Shown here in pieces: positions 8,017 to 14,439 of a DNA stretch of 17,053 nt. The stretch is from Hyphomicrobiaceae bacterium (lineage in GTDB: Bacteria > Pseudomonadota > Alphaproteobacteria > Rhizobiales > Hyphomicrobiaceae). The stretch spans positions 1 to 17,053 of the forward strand of contig JANYHP010000004.1 of the NCBI GenBank assembly GCA_025359005.1, given 5' to 3'. Both the position numbers and the translations under genes were made by a program. The notes beneath the pieces were generated by a model, which had not been told where the DNA came from, ran no database searches, and worked only from the letters and a program-made list of their open reading frames with translations. The stretch's first letter is position 1. Each line of letters opens with the position of its first letter.

Positions 8017-8152
8017 AAGCCCATCTCCAAACCAAACGCAAAAGCGCTACGCTCCTGCTCAAACACAGCCCGACCGACACTGTCCCGATGTCCGCGTCAA
8101 GCCTCGGCCAACCACCGCCAGCATCCCGAAAACGCCATCTAACCCCTCAAAA

Positions 8153-8179
8153 AGGCCAAAAACCGACCGAAAACGGCCT
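8153..8179 (-). terminator. Weak hairpin followed by T-run (minus strand)
   Basis: On the minus strand AGGCC and GGCCT can pair around a 17-nt loop, and TTTTT follows. The stem is short and the loop long. If real it would end transcripts from mnmE before mnmG, but it is about 240 nt past the mnmE stop. Low confidence. Confidence 0.25.
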
Positions 8180-8237
8180 CAAACATCAAAACGAGCCTGA
8201 CTTGCAAGTGTCCTGGCCCTGCAAACAAGCCTCCTGG

Positions 8238-8365
8238 AGATTAATGACCCCGGGCTTCGTCTATCCGCCAAGGTCACCGGATGAATTAATCGGAGTCCTG
8301 CGCAGTGAAATAACTATCCCCAAAAAGGGAGCGTTTCACGTGAAACTCTCCGCGGTCATTAATCT
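8238..8365. repeat. 12-bp inverted repeat flanking parS
   Basis: AGATTAATGACC at 8238-8249 recurs as its exact reverse complement GGTCATTAATCT at 8354-8365, with 104 nt between the arms and the parS inside near the right arm. Neither arm extends by even one base. The arms contain ATTAAT, and a third ATTAAT lies between them near 8284. They could be paired sites for a DNA-binding protein; which one is unknown. Confidence 0.7.
8332..8347. promoter_or_regulatory. parS: parS site in the mnmG-mnmE gap
   Basis: CGTTTCACGTGAAACT carries the full 14-base palindromic core GTTTCACGTGAAAC of parS, with only the outer bases off the consensus. It is flanked by GAG and CTC, so the palindrome can extend with one mismatch. 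On the minus strand CCCTTTTT follows, so it might also fold as a weak terminator just after mnmE. It is about 5 kb from the candidate oriC. Confidence 0.88.
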
Positions 8366-8414
8366 ATTGAAACTGAATCGATAACTTGGGTTCTCCACAG
8401 GGAGTCTATACACC

Positions 8415-9788
8415 TCATTTACCGATGCAGAACCGCCCGAAAATGGCCCCTAGAATTTCCTCCGCGTCGACCTTTCCGACCAACCGGCCGACGGCCTGCG
8501 CGGCCCGCCGAAGGTCTTCGGCACGCAGCTCCAGCGCAGCCCTGTCATCAGCCAGAAACGCCCCGACGGCCTGCGCCGCAGCATCGATGTGCTGGCGGTG
8601 CCTTGCAGCAGTGATCAACGGCGCCTCGCCCCCTTCGGTCCGTGTCCGCGCCGCTGCCGCGATTCGCGCTTCCAAGGCCGCCACGCCAACCCCCGACACC
8701 ACCGAGACGGCCACCGCGTCTTTATCGTCCACAGCCGCTGCAGCCCCCGCGGGAAGCAGGTCGACCTTCGTCCAAACCCTTAATATATCTCCAGCCGCGA
8801 CCGTAAAATCTCCCTGCAAGAGTCTATGCAACTCGGGAGCTAAATTAGCTTGGCGGTCTGCTGCATCGGTCACCCACACCACCAGGTCGGCCGTCCGGGC
8901 ACGATCCAAGGCCCGCCGGATCCCCTCTCGTTCGACGGGCCCGTCTGCCTCGCGCAGCCCCGCCGTATCCGCCACGATCACCGCCAGCCCGCCAAGATTC
9001 AGATGCAACTCCAGCACGTCCCGCGTCGTTCCCGCCTCCGCTGAAACGATCGCCGCCTCCCGCCGCGCCAGCGCATTCAGCAGCGATGACTTGCCCGCGT
9101 TCGGCGGCCCCGCGATCACCACCCGGAAGCCGTCACGCAGGATCTCGCCCCGGTGTGCATCATCCAGCGCGGCCGATAAGCTGACCTGCACGCCCGCAGC
9201 CACCACCACCGCGTCCGCCACCGCGCGCGCCGACACATCCCCCTCGTCGGAAAAGTCGATCGCCGCCTCGACCAACGCCTGCGCCTGCAGCAGCCCGGCC
9301 CGCCAGCCCTCTGCCGCCCTGTGCAGTGCCCCACCCATCTGACTGAGTGCCACGCGCCGCTGCGCCTCTGTCTCGGCATCGATCAGGTCAGCCAAGCCCT
9401 CGGCCTCCGTCAGGTCGAGCTTGCCGTTCTCGAACGCCCGCCGCGTGAATTCCCCTGGCTCCGCGAGCCGCAGGCCATCCAGCCGTCCAAGCGCTGCCAG
9501 GACGCCCGCCACCACCGCCCGCCCCCCGTGGACATGCAACTCCACCACATCCTCACCGGTGAAACTCGCCGGCGCCTGAAACCACAGCGCCAGCGCCTCG
9601 TCGAGCACCGCTCCGTCGGCCGGATCGACCAGCCGCACCCGCAACGCCCGTCGCGGCACCGGCCGAACGCGTTGCGCCAAGGCCACAAGCGTCGGCAGCG
9701 CATCCGGTCCAGAAATCCTGATCACCGCCAGCCCTGCGCGCCCGTGCCCGCTCGAAAGCGCGAAAATCGTCGCCACTGCTACCGGCAT
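8415..9788 (-). CDS. mnmE: tRNA modification GTPase MnmE
   Basis: GTPase partner of MnmG (formerly TrmE/ThdF) in modifying wobble U34; it uses a folate-derived one-carbon unit bound by its N-terminal domain. From ATG 9788 the protein has 457 aa. It begins with the family pattern TIFALSSGHGRAGLAVIRISGP. It has the G domain P-loop GPPNAGKS (227-234), the switch TTRD (254-257) and DTAGLR (274-279), and ends in FCIGK, with the C-I-G-K terminus and its conserved Cys intact. GGAG lies 9 nt before ATG 9788; the longer frame to TTG 9875 adds unrelated residues. It is 398 nt upstream of mnmG and downstream of rho, so the two partners are neighbours but probably have separate promoters. Confidence 0.95.
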   Translation of the reverse strand: MPVAVATIFALSSGHGRAGLAVIRISGPDALPTLVALAQRVRPVPRRALRVRLVDPADGAVLDEALALWFQAPASFTGEDVVELHVHGGRAVVAGVLAALGRLDGLRLAEPGEFTRRAFENGKLDLTEAEGLADLIDAETEAQRRVALSQMGGALHRAAEGWRAGLLQAQALVEAAIDFSDEGDVSARAVADAVVVAAGVQVSLSAALDDAHRGEILRDGFRVVIAGPPNAGKSSLLNALARREAAIVSAEAGTTRDVLELHLNLGGLAVIVADTAGLREADGPVEREGIRRALDRARTADLVVWVTDAADRQANLAPELHRLLQGDFTVAAGDILRVWTKVDLLPAGAAAAVDDKDAVAVSVVSGVGVAALEARIAAAARTRTEGGEAPLITAARHRQHIDAAAQAVGAFLADDRAALELRAEDLRRAAQAVGRLVGKVDAEEILGAIFGRFCIGK

Positions 9789-9833
9789 ACGCACGCACTC
9801 CGCTCCAGCCTGACATCGGGCTGCCGATACAAA

Positions 9834-9872
9834 ACGGCGGCACCAAGCCCGTTCCGAGCTAGATACCGCCGT
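9834..9872 (-). terminator. Probable intrinsic terminator after rho
   Basis: On the minus strand a 7-bp stem ACGGCGG ... CCGCCGT, with a 25-nt loop that can fold further, is followed directly by TTTTGT. It starts about 30 nt after the rho stop codon and ends before the mnmE start, which fits the end of the rho transcript. Confidence 0.5.
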
Positions 9873-9901
9873 CAAAATCTAACAGGTCCGTGCCGCAGCG
9901 C

Positions 9902-11191
9902 CTACCGGTCGCTGGCCTTGTTCATCGAATCGAAGAACTCGCCATTTGTCTTGGTCGCCTTCAGGCGGCCGATGAGGAACTCGATCGACTCCATCGCCCC
10001 CATCGGGTTGAGGATACGCCGGAGCACATACACCTTCTTGAGCTGATCGGGCGGCACCAGCAGGTCTTCCTTACGCGTGCCCGAGCGGGCCACATCGATC
10101 GCCGGGAACACCCGCTTGTCCGAAACCTTCCGGTCGAGGATGATTTCCGAGTTACCCGTACCCTTGAATTCTTCAAAGATCACTTCGTCCATGCGCGAGC
10201 CCGTATCGACGAGCGCCGTCGCGATGATCGTCAGCGATCCGCCTTCTTCGATGTTACGCGCCGCACCGAAGAACCGCTTCGGCCTTTGCAGCGCATTGGA
10301 ATCGACACCGCCCGTGAGCACCTTGCCCGACGACGGCACCACGGTGTTGTAAGCCCGACCAAGACGCGTGATCGAATCCAGTAGAATGATCACATCTTTC
10401 TTGTGCTCGACCAGCCGCTTGGCCTTCTCGATCACCATTTCGGAAACCTGCACGTGCCGGCTTGGTGGCTCGTCGAACGTCGACGCGATCACTTCGCCCT
10501 TCACCGATCGCTGCATGTCCGTCACTTCTTCCGGCCGCTCGTCGATCAGCAGCACGATCAGATAGCATTCCGGGTGATTGACCGAGATCGAGTGCGCAAT
10601 GTTCTGCAGCAGCACGGTCTTGCCGGTCCGCGGCGGCGCCACGATCAGCCCGCGCTGGCCCTTGCCGATGGGCACCACAACGTCGATGACCCGCGCCGAC
10701 AGATCCCTGATGGTCGGATCCTCAATTTCCATCCTCAGCCATTGCGTCGGATAGAGCGGCGTCAGGTTGTCGAAGTGGACCTTGTGCTTTTGCTGTTCAG
10801 GTTCGTCGAAGTTGATCAGGTTCACCTTCAGCAGGGCGAAATAGCGCTCACCCTCCTTTGGTCCGCGGATATGCCCTTCAACAGTGTCGCCTGTCCTCAG
10901 CGCGAAGCGCCGGATTTGCGACGGCGAGATGTAGATATCGTCCGGTCCAGGTAGGTAGTTCGCATCCGGCGCCCGCATAAACCCGAACCCGTCGGGCAGA
11001 ACTTCGACCACGCCGGTCCCGATGATTTCTGTTTCTTGCGCAGCCAGTTGCTTCAGGATCGAGAACATCTGCTCCTGCTTGCGCATGGCACTGGCGTTCT
11101 CGACACCGACTTGCTCCGCGAAAGCCAGCAGCTCCGCAGGTTTCTTGGCCTTTAAGTCTTGTAGTCTGATTTCTTTGATGCCGTCTTGCAT
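9902..11191 (-). CDS. rho: Transcription termination factor Rho
   Basis: Hexameric RNA-dependent ATPase/translocase that loads on C-rich RNA and removes RNA polymerase. From ATG 11191 it has 429 aa. The N-terminal helical domain is at about 1-50. The cold-shock-like RNA-binding domain contains GFGFMR (68-73). Walker A APPRTGKT is at 185-192 and Walker B VIILLDSITR at 267-276, with the Q/R-loop region and the VLRRILNPMGAMESIEFLIGRL tail. All motifs are intact and no insertion domain is present. The longer reading frame to 11479 adds 96 residues of unlike composition that correspond to the leader. Shine-Dalgarno is weak. It lies between hemJ and mnmE, the usual alphaproteobacterial order. Confidence 0.96.
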   Translation of the reverse strand: MQDGIKEIRLQDLKAKKPAELLAFAEQVGVENASAMRKQEQMFSILKQLAAQETEIIGTGVVEVLPDGFGFMRAPDANYLPGPDDIYISPSQIRRFALRTGDTVEGHIRGPKEGERYFALLKVNLINFDEPEQQKHKVHFDNLTPLYPTQWLRMEIEDPTIRDLSARVIDVVVPIGKGQRGLIVAPPRTGKTVLLQNIAHSISVNHPECYLIVLLIDERPEEVTDMQRSVKGEVIASTFDEPPSRHVQVSEMVIEKAKRLVEHKKDVIILLDSITRLGRAYNTVVPSSGKVLTGGVDSNALQRPKRFFGAARNIEEGGSLTIIATALVDTGSRMDEVIFEEFKGTGNSEIILDRKVSDKRVFPAIDVARSGTRKEDLLVPPDQLKKVYVLRRILNPMGAMESIEFLIGRLKATKTNGEFFDSMNKASDR

Positions 11192-11504
11192 GGCATGATG
11201 TCCGGGGGCATGGCGCGCTCTGACCCCGTGAGGTGGGAGACAGGAGGGGTCGGCGGAACCAGCATATGGAGAGATGTTGTGTCGCGACCGAGACAGAGCT
11301 GGTCGTTTCGCACGCGAGACCGCTTGGGCCGCAATCTGGAATGGTGCGAGGAGACAAGAGCGGGAGGCCTGCCGCCAGCCCGTTTCTGAGCCTTGATAAC
11401 AGAAGTCGCCCTGAGAACAAAGGAAAAAACAACGACCGGCCGTATTGGTCCCGGATTCAAAGTCAACCGATTGGTGCAACTGTGACTTTACAGTGCCAGC
11501 GACG
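11192..11504 (-). promoter_or_regulatory. Long pyrimidine-rich leader of rho
   Basis: About 313 nt without a gene between hemJ and rho. In the rho mRNA sense it is notably C- and pyrimidine-rich, with G-poor stretches such as the segments at about 11370-11340 and 11250-11225. This contrasts with the coding regions around it. A 6-bp inverted repeat GACCCC/GGGGTC (11222-11227 and 11246-11251) can form a hairpin about 30 nt before the start codon. A TTGACT box at 11466-11461 could be a -35, but the -10 at the right distance is poor. In E. coli and other bacteria rho is autoregulated by Rho-dependent termination in its leader; this leader has the composition for that. Confidence 0.5.
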
Positions 11505-11930
11505 TCAGAACGGGCGCACCACCACCATTACCACGATCAAAATCATCAGCACCGTCGGCACTTCGTTAGCAATCCGGAAGTAGGTCGCACCGCGCGTATT
11601 CCGGTCCTCGGCGAACGCCTTCAGCCAGCGCCCCATCAGTTCCGAAACCACGGTGAGACCCACCACCAAGACAACCTTGGCAAGTGCCCAGCCGTCCCGG
11701 GTGTACCCCATCATATACAACAAGGTCGGTCCCGTCAGCCATGTCACGATCATTGCCGGCCGCAGGATAGCCCTAAACAGCCGCCGCTCCATCACCTTGA
11801 ACAGCTCGCTCTGCGCCGACCCCGCCGCCACGCCTGCGTGATAGACGAACAGCCGTGGAAGATACAACAGCGCCGCCATCCACGATATGACCGCAACGAT
11901 GTGCAGAACTTTGAGCCACAACAGTCCCAA
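11505..11930 (-). CDS. hemJ: HemJ-type protoporphyrinogen IX oxidase
   Basis: Small inner-membrane protein (former UPF0093) that oxidises protoporphyrinogen IX to protoporphyrin IX, the penultimate step of haem synthesis in bacteria lacking HemY/HemG. The 141 aa form four membrane segments. Family landmarks are LHIVAVISWMAALLYLPRLFVYH (10-31, His10 conserved), the MERRLFRAILRPAMIVTWLTG segment and the C-terminal NEVPTVLMI...VVVRPF. The start is TTG 11930, with GGGAG 6 nt upstream (11941-11937). No in-frame ATG exists near, and this start gives the standard N-terminus. It follows hemE by 60 nt, so both are probably in one haem operon. The third membrane helix reads WALAKVV...VVSE, where I recall histidines in many homologues (see findings). 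Confidence 0.92.
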   Translation of the reverse strand: MGLLWLKVLHIVAVISWMAALLYLPRLFVYHAGVAAGSAQSELFKVMERRLFRAILRPAMIVTWLTGPTLLYMMGYTRDGWALAKVVLVVGLTVVSELMGRWLKAFAEDRNTRGATYFRIANEVPTVLMILIVVMVVVRPF

Positions 11931-11990
11931 CGCCCACTCCCACGTTCATCATCCAGACACAGACCGCGGCCACCGACGACCCGGCCCGCG

Positions 11991-13034
11991 TCAGCCCAGC
12001 AACCCCGGGCTTCGCACCAGTTCTACCAACCGTGCCACATGCTCCGGCGGGGTCTCCGGCACGATGCCATGCCCCAGGTTGAAGATGAACGGGTTCACTC
12101 CCAGTGTACGCACGATCTCACGCACCCGCCGCTCCAGGGGCGCACCACCCGCCACCAGCAGCAGCGGATCGAGATTGCCCTGCACCACCGTCCGCCCCGA
12201 CAGCGTACCCCGGATATGCTGCAACGGCATCGACGTGTCGCAACTGATCCCGTCTACGCCTGTCTCGCGCATGAAGCGGGCACCATGCAGTCCCGCCCCC
12301 CTTGGAAAGCCCATCACCGGCAACCCCGGGTGCAGCCGTTTCAGATCGGCGACAATCTTCCGCGTCGGCGCGATCACCCAGCGGTCGAATTCATCCTCCG
12401 GCAAGCTGCCGGCCCAGCTATCAAAGATCTGGAGCATATCCGCGCCAGCCCGCACCTGGCCGTCGAGATACACCACCGACGCTTCTACCAGCACATCCAC
12501 CAACGCCTGAAACGTCACCGGGTCCCGATAGGCAAAGCTCCGCGTCGCCGCCTGATCGTTCGACCCCTGCCCGCCGATCATGTACGTCGCCACCGTCCAT
12601 GGCGCCCCGCAAAACCCGATCAGCGTCGTCTCCGCCGGCAGATCCTGCCTCAGCCGTTGCACCGTCTCCGCCACGATCCCGAACTTCTGGGCCGCCGCCG
12701 CAATCGACAGCCGCGCCACGTCCGCCGCACTCCGCAACGGGTCGAGCCGCGGCCCCTCGCCCTCGACGAAGCGAACAGCCTGCCCGAGCGCATCTGGCAC
12801 GACCAGAATATCCGCAAACAGGATCGACGCGTCGAACCCGTATCGCCGGATCGGCTGCAAGGTTACCTCGGCCGCCAGCGCCGGCGTGTAGCAAAGGTCC
12901 AGGAAGCCCCCGGCCTTGGCGCGCGTCGCCCGATACTCCGGCAAATAGCGCCCCGCCTGCCGCATCAGCCAGATCGGCGGCGGCGATAACGCTCGGCCAT
13001 CGAATACAGTCAGCAATCGCCGCTGCGCTTTCAT
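11991..13034 (-). CDS. hemE: Uroporphyrinogen decarboxylase
   Basis: Removes four carboxyl groups from uroporphyrinogen III to give coproporphyrinogen III, a cofactor-free cytoplasmic step of haem synthesis. From ATG 13034 the 347-aa protein shows the invariant signature RQAGRYLPEYR (25-35), followed by the substrate-binding FADILVVPDALG, GFCGAPWT, and the C-terminal FNLGHGIVPETPPEHV. The length matches the family. AAGG lies 8 nt before ATG 13034; the GTG at 13073 would add 13 residues unlike the family. It is the first gene to the left of the candidate origin and transcribed away from it, as in Caulobacter and Rickettsia. In Caulobacter a hemE promoter reads within oriC; a similar overlap is possible here. 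Confidence 0.95.
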   Translation of the reverse strand: MKAQRRLLTVFDGRALSPPPIWLMRQAGRYLPEYRATRAKAGGFLDLCYTPALAAEVTLQPIRRYGFDASILFADILVVPDALGQAVRFVEGEGPRLDPLRSAADVARLSIAAAAQKFGIVAETVQRLRQDLPAETTLIGFCGAPWTVATYMIGGQGSNDQAATRSFAYRDPVTFQALVDVLVEASVVYLDGQVRAGADMLQIFDSWAGSLPEDEFDRWVIAPTRKIVADLKRLHPGLPVMGFPRGAGLHGARFMRETGVDGISCDTSMPLQHIRGTLSGRTVVQGNLDPLLLVAGGAPLERRVREIVRTLGVNPFIFNLGHGIVPETPPEHVARLVELVRSPGLLG

Positions 13035-13090
13035 TCCTGCCGCCTTCACGCTGAGCCTCGCTCTATCCCGCACGCCTGCTCTGCTCTTAC

Positions 13091-13136
13091 TTAAAAAGAT
13101 CCAGATTTTTTGAATCTTATTGTTATGACTATTAGG
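13091..13136. other. AT-rich block, candidate DNA unwinding element
   Basis: Longest A/T-rich run seen in the window, containing runs of five A and six T, between the hemE start and the DnaA-box-like sites. It also holds a GAATC site. Its place beside the boxes is what an origin unwinding element would show. Confidence 0.5.
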
Positions 13137-13311
13137 CCGTGGATTGCGGTAGTCTCATCTCTATCCACCGACAGCCCACAGCCGCGCTCTTCGTGGCCAC
13201 AGCGTCAGATGTTTCGCCGACAATTCCAGCGCGGCGCAAGCTATCAGTCGATCGTATTGGAGAGTCAAAGCGTTGTTGTCACTTCTGCCGCGTCGAAGCT
13301 TCGCATGTCCT

Positions 13312-13320
13312 GGGGATAAC
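13312..13320 (-). promoter_or_regulatory. DnaA-box-like site TTATCCCCA
   Basis: One mismatch to TTATCCACA. It is the left-most of four ATCCCCA-containing elements in the origin gap (others at 13358-13366 plus, 13400-13408 minus, 13433-13441 minus). Confidence 0.5.
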
Positions 13321-13462
13321 CACGGGATCGTCGGCTGATCGCGTATGCACGTCTCAGTCATCCCCACGCGTCGCCTATTTCACCCCGCCACGGCCTTCCT
13401 GGGGATATCATTGTGGACACCCGCCGAAGATTTGGGGATGTCTGATGCCCGCCGCCCCGGCC

Positions 13463-13471
13463 TCTGGATAA
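13463..13471 (-). promoter_or_regulatory. DnaA-box-like site TTATCCAGA
   Basis: One mismatch to TTATCCACA, in opposite orientation to the plus-strand box ten bases to its right. It lies just upstream of the GAGG that may serve as the ribosome-binding site of the next gene. Confidence 0.5.
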
Positions 13472-13480
13472 CGAGGACAT

Positions 13481-13489
13481 TTGTCCACA
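13481..13489 (+). promoter_or_regulatory. DnaA box TTGTCCACA abutting a start codon
   Basis: One mismatch to TTATCCACA. It ends one base before the ATG of the DUF299 gene and lies between that ATG and a GAGG at 13473-13476. It also overlaps a small palindrome GGACATTTGTCC. Confidence 0.6.
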
Positions 13490-13490
13490 G

Positions 13491-14381
13491 ATGACCAACA
13501 CCCTGCCCGCCTACTTCCATCTGCACCTGATCTCCGATTCCACCGGCGAAACCTTGACCACCATCGCCAAAGCGGCATCCGTGCAATACGCCAACGTCCG
13601 CCCCATCGAGCACGTGCATCCGCTCATCCGCACCCGCCGCCAGCTCGCTCGCGTGCTGACCGAGATCGAGCAGGCGCCCGGCATCGTGCTCTATACGATT
13701 GTCAATTCCGAGCTCGCCGCCGAAATCGAGAAGCATTGCCGTCAGCTCACGATCCCGTGCCTGCACGTTTTGATGCCGATCATGAAGGTGTTCGAGAGCT
13801 ATCTGGGCGCCCCGCAGACACCAATCGTTGCCGGCCAGCACGTCGTCGATGCCGACTATTTCCGCCGCATCGACGCGCTCAATTTCACCATGAACCACGA
13901 CGACGGCCGCCTGCCAGCCGATCTCAGTCAGGCCGACATCATCATTCTCGGCATTTCGCGCACGTCGAAGACGCCGACCAGCATCTATTTGGCGCAGCGC
14001 GGCTACAAGACCACCAACCTGCCGCTGGTGCCCGGCATCGACCCACCCAAGTGCTTGGCGGAACCGCATAGCGCCTTCATTGTCGGTCTCGTCGCCAGCC
14101 CCGAGCGCATTGCCGAAATCCGTCGCAACCGCGTCCAACTTCTCTCCGACCGCGATCTCACCGACTACGTCGACCGCACCCAGATCGCCAATGAAATTGC
14201 TTATTCGCGCAAGTTGTTTGCCAAGCACGGTTGGCCCATGATCGATGTGACGCGCCGGTCCATCGAGGAAACCGCCGCCACCATCATCAAAATGCTGCAC
14301 GACAAGGACGCCACCGTTACCCGCGATGGCATCCAGGATGGCGTCTTGAAGTCGGGCGCACCCCAGTCGGAAAGCGGCTGA
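13491..14381 (+). CDS. Pyruvate, phosphate dikinase regulatory protein (DUF299, kinase-pyrophosphorylase)
   Basis: Bifunctional enzyme of the PDRP/PPSR family. Members inactivate pyruvate, phosphate dikinase (or PEP synthase) by ADP-dependent threonine phosphorylation and reactivate it by phosphate-dependent dephosphorylation. The 296-aa protein opens with the family motif HLHLISDSTGETL (about 10-22), has NHDDG (135-139) and the P-loop-like GISRTSKTPTS (154-164), and contains the conserved PLVPGIDPP segment. The target enzyme is not in the window, so which of the two it regulates is unknown. ATG 13491 is the natural start. GAGG lies 14 nt upstream, a long spacing, with a DnaA box between. In many alphaproteobacteria maf, aroE, coaE and dnaQ follow; here a minus-strand gene follows. 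Confidence 0.94.
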   Translation: MTNTLPAYFHLHLISDSTGETLTTIAKAASVQYANVRPIEHVHPLIRTRRQLARVLTEIEQAPGIVLYTIVNSELAAEIEKHCRQLTIPCLHVLMPIMKVFESYLGAPQTPIVAGQHVVDADYFRRIDALNFTMNHDDGRLPADLSQADIIILGISRTSKTPTSIYLAQRGYKTTNLPLVPGIDPPKCLAEPHSAFIVGLVASPERIAEIRRNRVQLLSDRDLTDYVDRTQIANEIAYSRKLFAKHGWPMIDVTRRSIEETAATIIKMLHDKDATVTRDGIQDGVLKSGAPQSESG

Positions 14382-14425
14382 GTTCGAGCGCCGTGGCAGT
14401 AACCTGCCTGCGGCCGAAGCGACCC

Positions 14426-14438
14426 GGCTGAATAGCCG
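14426..14438. terminator. Small hairpin between converging genes
   Basis: A GGCT/AGCC stem (with one more C-G pair, CGGCT 14425-14429 and AGCCG 14434-14438) closes a GAAT tetraloop between the stop of the DUF299 gene and the stop of the converging membrane-protein gene. There is no T-run on either side, so it is a weak candidate. Confidence 0.25.
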
Positions 14439-14439
14439 A

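Larger units (their letters stand above)
8017..8414. other. Gene-free region between mnmG and mnmE with parS and an inverted repeat
   Basis: No credible gene in this 398-nt gap. It should contain the mnmG promoter (minus strand), though I could not pick a convincing -35/-10 pair. It contains a parS (8332-8347) and an exact 12-bp inverted repeat at 8238-8249 and 8354-8365 around it. It also has three GANTC sites (8293-8297, 8375-8379, 8402-8406), a near-consensus DnaA box TTCTCCACA (8391-8399) and one ATCCCCA (8316-8322). GANTC is the target of CcrM-type methylation in alphaproteobacteria. The mnmE-proximal half is visibly richer in A/T than the genes around it. Confidence 0.7.
13035..13490. 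other. oriC: Candidate chromosomal replication origin (oriC)
   Basis: Non-coding 456-nt gap between hemE and the DUF299 gene, the position of oriC in Caulobacter and Rickettsia. An AT-rich block at 13091-13136 (roughly three-quarters A/T) is a candidate unwinding element. To its right are DnaA-box-like 9-mers one base from TTATCCACA: TTATCCCCA (minus, 13312-13320), TTATCCAGA (minus, 13463-13471) and TTGTCCACA (plus, 13481-13489). A weaker one is GTGTCCACA (minus, 13412-13420). The heptamer ATCCCCA occurs four times (13312-13441). GANTC methylation sites occur at 13112-13116 and 13263-13267. I saw no clear paired TTAA-N7-TTAA CtrA site. The location is strong evidence; the exact limits are not known. 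Confidence 0.8.

Noticed and set aside
8386..9342. 318-codon plus-strand open frame opposite mnmE
   Set aside because: Ser/Ala/Arg-rich shadow of a clear MnmE with complete G-domain motifs.
11192..11479. N-terminal extension of Rho by 96 residues
   Set aside because: The extension has no Rho similarity and lies in the pyrimidine-rich leader; ATG 11191 gives the normal Rho N-terminus and length.
11445..12989. 514-codon plus-strand open frame over hemJ and hemE
   Set aside because: Composition (Arg, Pro, His, Gln) is that of a frame opposite GC-rich genes; both genes beneath it have intact signatures on the minus strand.
13091..13118. Terminator from pairing within AAAAAGATCCAGA and the following T-run
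   Set aside because: Only about five pairs are possible and no gene ends here; the block fits an AT-rich origin element better.
13035..13490. CtrA sites (TTAA-N7-TTAA) in the origin gap
   Set aside because: Only a single TTAA is evident, so no paired site can be claimed.
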